Below the pieces are notes generated by a model that ran no database searches, was not told the DNA's origin, and saw only the letters and a program-made list of their open reading frames with translations. From Microcaldota archaeon (GTDB taxonomy: Archaea > Micrarchaeota > Micrarchaeia > Anstonellales > Bilamarchaeaceae), in NCBI GenBank assembly GCA_018812715.1, contig JAHJCT010000017.1:1-64000 (forward strand): a stretch of DNA of 64,000 nt. The letters run 5' to 3'. Positions 58,540-64,000 of the stretch are shown piece by piece. The position numbers and the translations under genes were made by a program. Position 1 is the stretch's first letter. Every line of letters starts with the position of its first letter.

Positions 58540-60183
58540 ATGGATGGCGAAGAAGATCTTTCCCAATATTCCAAGGAGGTTGCCAAAGGCAGTTTCTGGG
58601 GACTCCTCGGCCAACTCTTCTTCAAATTCATCTCATTTTTCTACGTAATTCTAATAGCACGCATGGCCTCCCAGGATGATATCGGCCTTTTCTACCTTGC
58701 CATGGGCATACTTGGAATGGCCACAGTTTTCAGCCATTTAGGTTTTCCTGCTTCTCTCACTCGTTACATTCCATATTTTGAAGGAAGAAAAGAAAAAGGC
58801 AAAATGCTGCATATGCTTAAACTGAGCTATCTTGTTTCAACTGTTCTTGGCATTATCCTTAGCATCGTTGTCTGGTTTTCAGCAGATCTTGTCGGAGCAA
58901 TATATCAAAATGCACTTCTTCCCGAAGCTGTAAGATTCTTCTCTGTTTTCATTTTACTCAGCAATCTTTACAATGTAAATCTTCGTTACATACAAGGCAG
59001 GGCAGATATCAAATCAATGCAGTTTATACAGAATGTTGAAAATATTTCCAAACTTCTTTTCACTTTTCTATTCTTCTATTTCTACGGCCCCTCAGTCTTT
59101 GCCCTTATAGGCGGATATATGGCTTCATTTATTTTTGCTACGTTCATTTCATTTCCCATTGTTCGCAAGCAAACCCTTGATCTTAAATCAGATGAGGGCA
59201 TTCCACAAAACCAACTACTAAAAGAAATATTTCCATTTGGAATTATGCTCACTCTTTTATCTTCTTTTTCTATAATCATAGGCGCCTCAGATAAGCTTCT
59301 TTTAGGATACCTAACCGATCCATCACAAGCTATTGAACTTGTGGCCGTCTATTCTATTGCAACCACATTGGCTACTGTACTCCTAATATTCCCAGCTTCG
59401 ATAGGAACAATATTTCTTCCAGTGCTATCACGCATTGCAGGGAAAAATGATCTGAGTGAAATATGCAAAGTAACTGAAACATCACAGCGCTGGACCATGT
59501 TCATAACGATCCCAATAGCCATTGTACTGCTGGCATTCTCAGCTGACATGCTCAGTGTACTCTATGGTGCCTCGTATCGCCCAGGGGCCCTTGCAATGTC
59601 TATTTTCACGATTGGTCTTCTTTTCAATACTGCATTTACTATGCTTTCTCTGACCCTTTCTGCAATGAAACTTGTGAAAATTCAGCTAAAAATCTCTGTT
59701 CTTGTTGCCATTGTAAATGTTCTTCTGAATATATTTCTCATTCCATATTACGGGATGGAAGGCGCTGCTACTGCCTCTTTCCTGAGCTTATTCCTAATGT
59801 TCCTTTTGCTCTGCCATTATTCCAAAAAATTCTTCAATTTCACAATGCCATTTGCAATCTACAAAATGTTTGTTGCAGGCATTATATCATTCCTGATTGT
59901 CTTTGCGATCCAGCCAACTGCATCTTCATTGCTAGGGTATATCCCTGAATTTGAAGGTGATGGAATTGTTACTTACATACCAAAACTAATTTATCTGTCA
60001 TACCTGGGTATTCTTGTCTCTATATCTATGGCGCTTTTCATAGCCTTTTCGTTGCTTACAAAATGCTTTGAAAAGGAAGATATTATTCTTATGAAAAAAG
60101 TCCTGAAAAGAGCCAAAATACCTCATTTCATAATCAACATAGCAGAAAACCTCGCTTCAAGGGGTCTAACCACACAGAAATAG
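58540..60183 (+). CDS. Wzx-type flippase for lipid-linked glycan
   Basis: This membrane protein moves lipid-linked oligosaccharides across the membrane. The 547-residue protein of the MOP superfamily has about fourteen helices and begins YSKEVAKGSFWGLLGQLFFKF, the typical RfbX/Wzx N-terminus (KGSFWGLLGQ). ARMASQDDIGLFYLAMGIL and the central SDKLLLGYLTDPSQAIELV match the Polysacc_synt region. The C-terminal 40 residues form a cytoplasmic tail. It is probably the exporter for glycans built by the island. Confidence 0.92.
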   Translation: MDGEEDLSQYSKEVAKGSFWGLLGQLFFKFISFFYVILIARMASQDDIGLFYLAMGILGMATVFSHLGFPASLTRYIPYFEGRKEKGKMLHMLKLSYLVSTVLGIILSIVVWFSADLVGAIYQNALLPEAVRFFSVFILLSNLYNVNLRYIQGRADIKSMQFIQNVENISKLLFTFLFFYFYGPSVFALIGGYMASFIFATFISFPIVRKQTLDLKSDEGIPQNQLLKEIFPFGIMLTLLSSFSIIIGASDKLLLGYLTDPSQAIELVAVYSIATTLATVLLIFPASIGTIFLPVLSRIAGKNDLSEICKVTETSQRWTMFITIPIAIVLLAFSADMLSVLYGASYRPGALAMSIFTIGLLFNTAFTMLSLTLSAMKLVKIQLKISVLVAIVNVLLNIFLIPYYGMEGAATASFLSLFLMFLLLCHYSKKFFNFTMPFAIYKMFVAGIISFLIVFAIQPTASSLLGYIPEFEGDGIVTYIPKLIYLSYLGILVSISMALFIAFSLLTKCFEKEDIILMKKVLKRAKIPHFIINIAENLASRGLTTQK

Positions 60184-60205
60184 ACTTTTTAAAGGATTGT
60201 GACCA

Positions 60206-61066
60206 TTGTTTCACTTTATGTTAGAGGAGGTTATTTTTGGTCAGATTACAATGCCCGGAGAGATATTTAGGATTCTTGTTGCTTTCCTCGGCACATTAGT
60301 AGCTACATATTATGATCTTTATAACAAGAAAAATGTGCCAGACAATTTTCTCTATGGCTTTCTTGCTGTAGCATTTCTGGTAAATCTCGTTTTCTATGAG
60401 GAAAATCTATTCCTCTTCTCAATTGTTATCGCAGCATTCTTATCAGCAATAGGCTATGTTTTCTACAGAGTCGGTCAGCTTGGTGGTGCAGATGTATTCA
60501 TTCTAGCTTCAATCATGCTTCTCTTACCACTACATCCATCTTTTGCAGCCATGGCCTTTAACATGCCTTTCATATTCTCAGTAATAGTCTTTTCAGGAGT
60601 TTTATTCGCCCTTTATGTTATGATCTATTTCGGCTGGAAGCTCTATGAAACTGAAGCAAAGGCAAAGCTTGTATATGGCCTTTTGCTTATTCCATATTTT
60701 CTCTTTGCTTATGTATATGTAAATTCATTCCTTTTCTCTCCAATCTATTTTGCTTTCATTACTGTACTCCTATTTTCCACGATCTTCTTTATGATGTTCA
60801 AGGAATCCCTTACTACACTACTTTCCGAAGAACTTCCTGTTACCCAACTTGAACCTGAAGATGTTCTTGCCCTTGAGATAATGAATAAAGATATGGTGGA
60901 ACGCTACAAACTCCCAAGATTGCTAACGCTGGCTGAGATTGAACGCCTTAAAGAGAGCAAAGTGCCAGATGTTTATGTATACACCAAACTTCCACCATTT
61001 ATTCCATTCATACTGGCTGGAATGTTATTAGCCATGTTCTTTGCCAGGCACCTCCTTCTGGTTTAA
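60206..61066 (+). CDS. Prepilin/preflagellin peptidase (A24 family)
   Basis: This membrane aspartyl protease removes class III signal peptides from pilins or archaellins. The 286-residue protein shows the first Asp in VATYYDLYNKKNVPDNFLYG near residue 37 and the second in VGQLGGADVFILASIML near residue 95 (GxGD-like, here GGAD), with eight or so membrane helices. The tail contains an extra cytoplasmic segment (RYKLPRLLTLAEIERLKESK). It can serve the pilus motor at 40848-43602. The start may be the ATG at 60218. It lies 22 bp after the flippase gene. Confidence 0.9.
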   Translation: MFHFMLEEVIFGQITMPGEIFRILVAFLGTLVATYYDLYNKKNVPDNFLYGFLAVAFLVNLVFYEENLFLFSIVIAAFLSAIGYVFYRVGQLGGADVFILASIMLLLPLHPSFAAMAFNMPFIFSVIVFSGVLFALYVMIYFGWKLYETEAKAKLVYGLLLIPYFLFAYVYVNSFLFSPIYFAFITVLLFSTIFFMMFKESLTTLLSEELPVTQLEPEDVLALEIMNKDMVERYKLPRLLTLAEIERLKESKVPDVYVYTKLPPFIPFILAGMLLAMFFARHLLLV

Positions 61067-61091
61067 ATTACTTGTCTTCAAAGGTTTTTTG

Positions 61092-62270
61092 ATGGACTTA
61101 GTTATGCTTCTTAATTACCTAATAGCATTTTTTTCACTCTTTGTAGTAAACGTATTCATCCTTCTCTATATCAAGCACAAGGATACCTACCTCAAACCCC
61201 CTCAGAAAACTGATTGGGAACCAACTGTTTCAGTTGTTATTCCAGCACATAACGAAGGGAAGTACCTGGAGCAATGCATCGAAACAGTACTTGCTGTTGA
61301 TTATCCAAAAGAGAAACTTGAGATCATTGTTGTGGATGATGGTTCGACTGATAATACTTATGAAATCGCCAAAGGATTCAAAGAAATTCAGGCATTTAAA
61401 ACAAAGAACAAAGGCAAAGGAGCTGCTATCAATTTTGGATTAAAAAAGGCAAAAGGAGAATTAGTTGCAACAATGGATGCAGATTCTTTTCTTACAAAAA
61501 ACACATTAAGAGAACTTATTCCATATTTTGAAGATCAAAAGGTTATGGCAGTAACACCTGCTGTAAAAGTAAAGGCCAGCAATTCCTGGATAAAGGAACT
61601 GCAAAGGATAGAGTATCTTATGATTCTTTTCTCCAGAAAACTCCTAAGTTTTATAGATAGTGTTCCAGTAACGCCTGGCCCATTCAGCATGTTTCGTACT
61701 AAAGTATTTGATGAAATCGGTTATTTCGACGAACATAATCTGGTAGAAGACCAGGAAATTGCCCTGCGTATCCAATCTCACCATTACAAAATAAGAAGCT
61801 CAATGACCGCTGATGTTTACACAGAACCGCCAGACAACCTAAGAGATCTATTAAAACAAAGGGTACGCTGGCAGAGAGGAGGATTCCGCAATTATTGGAG
61901 ATATAAATCTCTTATAAAACCGGAGTATGGAGATTTTGGCATGTACTTTGTTCCCTTGAATTTTGCAACTATAACTGCCTTCTTCCTTTTGCTTGGTCTT
62001 ATGGCCCATTCAGTCATTTCAACCCCTTATTACACCCAATACATCTGGTTTGATGCCTTTGGCATGAGCCTTGGATTTTTCACTTTCATTGGAATGTTTG
62101 TCATTGCAACCAGCATTCTTTTCCTCTGGTTGTCGGTAAAAAGCTTCAAAGGAGAACAGGTAAAATTAAGATACCTCCTTTCGTTTATAGTATTTTATTG
62201 GTACTTGATGATAGGTTACAATTCCCTTTTCATTCTCAAAGAGCTTAGAAGAGAGAGCTGTACCTGGTGA
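61092..62270 (+). CDS. Membrane glycosyltransferase, GT2 family
   Basis: The 392-residue processive-type GT2 has an N-terminal membrane helix (LLNYLIAFFSLFVVNVFILLY). The GT-A core follows with VSVVIPAHNEGKYLEQCIE, IIVVDDGSTDNTY, TMDADSF (DxD metal site) and the QxxRW-like RVRWQRGG near residue 265. Three more C-terminal helices complete it. The architecture resembles dolichyl-phosphate or polysaccharide synthases such as IcaA/cellulose-synthase relatives. The start at 61092 (MDLVMLLNYL) follows the end of the peptidase gene by 25 bp; the frame from 61041 overlaps it. Confidence 0.92.
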   Translation: MDLVMLLNYLIAFFSLFVVNVFILLYIKHKDTYLKPPQKTDWEPTVSVVIPAHNEGKYLEQCIETVLAVDYPKEKLEIIVVDDGSTDNTYEIAKGFKEIQAFKTKNKGKGAAINFGLKKAKGELVATMDADSFLTKNTLRELIPYFEDQKVMAVTPAVKVKASNSWIKELQRIEYLMILFSRKLLSFIDSVPVTPGPFSMFRTKVFDEIGYFDEHNLVEDQEIALRIQSHHYKIRSSMTADVYTEPPDNLRDLLKQRVRWQRGGFRNYWRYKSLIKPEYGDFGMYFVPLNFATITAFFLLLGLMAHSVISTPYYTQYIWFDAFGMSLGFFTFIGMFVIATSILFLWLSVKSFKGEQVKLRYLLSFIVFYWYLMIGYNSLFILKELRRESCTW

Positions 62271-62274
62271 TCTT

Positions 62275-62925
62275 ATGGAGAGAAAAATATCCTTCCCGCT
62301 TTATGCAACTGCCTTTATCATATCATTAATCATATTTCTTGCAGGGGTTTTTGTAGGAACACTTCTTGATAGTGCATCTATTTCAGATATTTCAGAAGAA
62401 ATCTCAGATGTTTCGCAACAGGTTTCATCAGTACAACTCCTTCTTTTGATGGAAGGAAACTCATCAACATTCTGCCCGGTTTATTTCTCTGAACTAAGTT
62501 CAATTGATGAAGATGTGCAGAACTTTGGTTACAGATTAAGCTATCTGGAAGAAGAAAAAGGCGTCCAGGATATTGATCTGAAAATGCAATACTTTGTACT
62601 TGAAGCAGAGTCCTACCTTCTTTCAGAAAAAGTGAAGAAATTATGCGGCGGACAAAGCATCCTCCTCATTCATTTCTACTCCAATACTAAATGTGATGAC
62701 TGCCAGCAGCAGGGTATCGAAATCCTCAGGGCAAGAGATGAATCAAACATAAGCATGAGGCTATTCTCGTTTGATGGCGAAATAGGCAGTCCGGTTGCAA
62801 AGGCATTCATGGACCGCTACAATATCACAACTTACCCAAGCATTGTTATAAATGGAAAAACATATGCTGGCTATCATACTGCAGATGAGCTCAAAGCAAT
62901 TATAAGTGGCGCAAATGATTCTTGA
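62275..62925 (+). CDS. Membrane-anchored exported thioredoxin-fold protein
   Basis: The 216-residue protein has an N-terminal anchor (LYATAFIISLIIFLAGVFVGTLL), a 100-residue helical stalk with SEEISDVSQQVSSVQ, and a C-terminal thioredoxin fold. The active site is YSNTKCDDCQQQGIEIL (CxxC = CDDC near residue 137) and the cis-Pro region is NITTYPSIVINGKTYAGY. It may make or reshuffle disulfides in exported proteins. Its last 20 bp overlap the DUF167 gene, so the two are coupled. It starts 4 bp after the GT2 gene. Confidence 0.85.
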   Translation: MERKISFPLYATAFIISLIIFLAGVFVGTLLDSASISDISEEISDVSQQVSSVQLLLLMEGNSSTFCPVYFSELSSIDEDVQNFGYRLSYLEEEKGVQDIDLKMQYFVLEAESYLLSEKVKKLCGGQSILLIHFYSNTKCDDCQQQGIEILRARDESNISMRLFSFDGEIGSPVAKAFMDRYNITTYPSIVINGKTYAGYHTADELKAIISGANDS

Positions 62926-63163
62926 TATTACTGTTGTTCCCAATTCCAAAAAATTCCTAATCATCAAAAAGGACGATAAAATCAAAATTTTCCTAAAGAG
63001 CCCCCCAGAACAAAACAAGGCAAACATTGAGCTTATTAAGGAACTTTCAAAAGCTCTTGATGCGGACGTTCGCATCGTCTCGGGGCATACATCAAGACGC
63101 AAACGCCTTGAAATAAATATAACTGAAAAAGAATGGGAAGCAGCTATTATTAAAAATCTGTGA
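62906..63163 (+). CDS. DUF167/YggU-family protein
   Basis: The 85-residue protein matches the small YggU/DUF167 family of unknown function. It shows ITVVPNSKKFLI, DKIKIFLKSPPEQNKANIEL (the conserved PPxxxxAN box) and VRIVSGHTSRRKRLEI (SGxxSRxK). Start and length are typical. The ATG at 62906 overlaps the end of the thioredoxin-like gene by 20 bp in another frame. It is followed 26 bp later by LemA. Confidence 0.88.
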   Translation: MAQMILDITVVPNSKKFLIIKKDDKIKIFLKSPPEQNKANIELIKELSKALDADVRIVSGHTSRRKRLEINITEKEWEAAIIKNL

Positions 63164-63189
63164 TGTTATTTTATTTCAGGTGAATTATT

Positions 63190-63744
63190 ATGATTGAAAT
63201 AGTACTAATTTGCGTTGGAGGTTTATTTCTACTTGCTTTACTATACATCGTCCTTACTTACAATCGTCTTATTACATTGAGAAACAGGGTTGAAAATGCC
63301 TGGGCTCAGATAGATGTCCAGCTCAAAAGAAGGTACGATCTTATTCCAAACCTTATCGAAACAGTAAAAGGTTATGTTAAACATGAAAGAGAAACCTTTG
63401 AAAACATCACCAAATACCGTGCACAAATAGTAACTGGTTCTGTTGAAGAAAGGGCAAAAGCAAACAACATGCTCACACAAACCCTGAAATCATTATTCGC
63501 AGTGGCAGAAAACTACCCAAAGCTGCAAGCCAGTGAAAACTTCAAACTATTACAAGAGGAGCTTGCAGGCACAGAAAACAAAATAGCATACATAAGAACA
63601 GCTTACAATGATTCTGTTCTTGACTATGACAATGCACTTGAAATGTTTCCAAGTAATGTAATTGCAGGTATTTTCCATTTCAAGCCAAGGCAATATTTTG
63701 AAGCACCAGAAGCAGAAAAAGCAGCACCAAAAGTGAAGTTCTGA
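63190..63744 (+). CDS. lemA: LemA-family protein
   Basis: LemA proteins have a cytoplasmic coiled-coil helical body and an N-terminal membrane anchor, with role unknown. The 184-residue protein begins with a helix ([19 protein letters not shown]). The hallmark then follows in pieces: [37 protein letters not shown] and [20 protein letters not shown], with [22 protein letters not shown] at the end. The stop overlaps the HtpX start by ATGA. LemA-HtpX pairs are widespread, implying a membrane protein quality-control role. Confidence 0.94.
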   Translation: MIEIVLICVGGLFLLALLYIVLTYNRLITLRNRVENAWAQIDVQLKRRYDLIPNLIETVKGYVKHERETFENITKYRAQIVTGSVEERAKANNMLTQTLKSLFAVAENYPKLQASENFKLLQEELAGTENKIAYIRTAYNDSVLDYDNALEMFPSNVIAGIFHFKPRQYFEAPEAEKAAPKVKF

Positions 63745-64000
63745 TGGAACGCGTAAGTCTTTTTGATGCTATTGACAGCAACAAGCGTAATTCAGTACTG
63801 TTAATACTTGTTATGTCAGCTATTTTTGCTGGCGCAATCTTTGGTTTTTCTTTTCTTTTTGGTATCAACCCTATAATTACTTCGGTAATAGGATGTTTTG
63901 CATTGTTTTTCTATGCTATTATTACTTACTTTGCAGGTGACCGCGTTATCCTTGCATTAAGCGGGGCAAAAGAAGCAAAGAAAGAAGACTATCCATTTTT
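63744..64000 (+). CDS. htpX: HtpX-like M48 membrane metalloprotease, N-terminal part
   Basis: The frame begins at the ATG overlapping the LemA stop and runs to the window edge (85 codons). It starts [20 protein letters not shown] and has two membrane helices (LILVMSAIFAGAIFGFSFLF and ITSVIGCFALFFYAIITYF). It continues GDRVILALSGAKEAKKEDYP, as in archaeal HtpX. The catalytic HExxH motif would lie beyond 64000. Identity rests on this N-terminal region plus the LemA neighbour. Confidence 0.78.
   Translation, partial: MERVSLFDAIDSNKRNSVLLILVMSAIFAGAIFGFSFLFGINPIITSVIGCFALFFYAIITYFAGDRVILALSGAKEAKKEDYPF

Noticed and set aside
1-64000. CRISPR array
   Set aside because: No regularly spaced repeats were seen. 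The only exact longer repeat pair noted is the 33-bp duplication at 21870-21970.

Overview
The window reads as a compact archaeal chromosome. Support comes from PCNA, a stand-alone IF2/aIF5B-type GTPase, Rad50 with a zinc hook, archaeal-type S-adenosylmethionine synthetase, PurP, DtdA-type D-aminoacyl-tRNA deacylase, FtsZ, a bulge-helix-bulge tRNA intron, TATA boxes 25-35 nt ahead of start codons (often leaderless), and GGTGA or GGAGG Shine-Dalgarno sites. Many small membrane proteins, 1-4 nt gene overlaps and mixed functions in apparent operons suggest a small-genome lineage, possibly DPANN (Diapherotrites/Micrarchaeota-like). That placement is inference only.

Layout. 1-1323: a tyrosine integrase cut by the window edge, then about 430 bp of non-coding DNA rich in inverted repeats. 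1324-13966: mostly housekeeping (DUF2207 membrane protein, ATP-type PEP carboxykinase, Rad50, PCNA, a P-loop kinase/dCMP deaminase fusion, aIF5B) with a few orphan genes, and a possible C/D-box sRNA just upstream of pcn. 14030-17778: metK, a tRNA-Val(GAC) with a D-loop intron, a LAGLIDADG endonuclease gene whose 3' end lies antisense inside that tRNA, and pyrG carrying an in-frame UAG. 17829-25196: transport (CorA, MscS, Ca2+/cation exchanger), a regulator with a duplicated leader, small membrane or secreted proteins, purQ and a VapBC-like pair. 25382-31479: ftsZ, nadK, serA, a double-ACT protein with an unusual leader, and purP. 31542-38447: an operon mixing pheS with three surface or membrane proteins, a small TRAM protein, and a lone TnpB element that appears to have cut a neighbouring gene. 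38483-43602: HAD phosphatase, dtdA, polyprenol kinase-like and PAP2 proteins, and a type IV pilus-like motor ATPase with its membrane platform. 44507-62270: a long surface-glycan island. 62275-64000: an exported thioredoxin-like protein, DUF167, LemA and the start of HtpX.

How it works together. The glycan island holds what looks like a complete CMP-legionaminic-type nonulosonic acid pathway: LegB, LegC, LegH, LegG, LegI and LegF homologues plus an SDR. The genes lie in exactly the reverse of reaction order. Around them are two glycosyltransferases, a capsule-type transferase-like protein, two sugar epimerases, a phosphodiesterase-like protein and a Wzx-type flippase. Polyprenol kinase and PAP2 phosphatase genes nearby could supply or recycle the lipid carrier. 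The pilus-type motor at 40848-43602 and the prepilin peptidase at 60206 suggest type IV pilus-like surface filaments, but no pilin gene was recognised here.

No CRISPR array, rRNA operon or prophage was seen. The most distinctive points are the intron-bearing tRNA overlapped by a homing endonuclease gene, the UAG in pyrG, the reverse-ordered nonulosonate cluster, the duplicated leader with coupled uORF ahead of the HTH regulator, the SD-led three-codon ORF ahead of the ACT protein, and the TnpB element.
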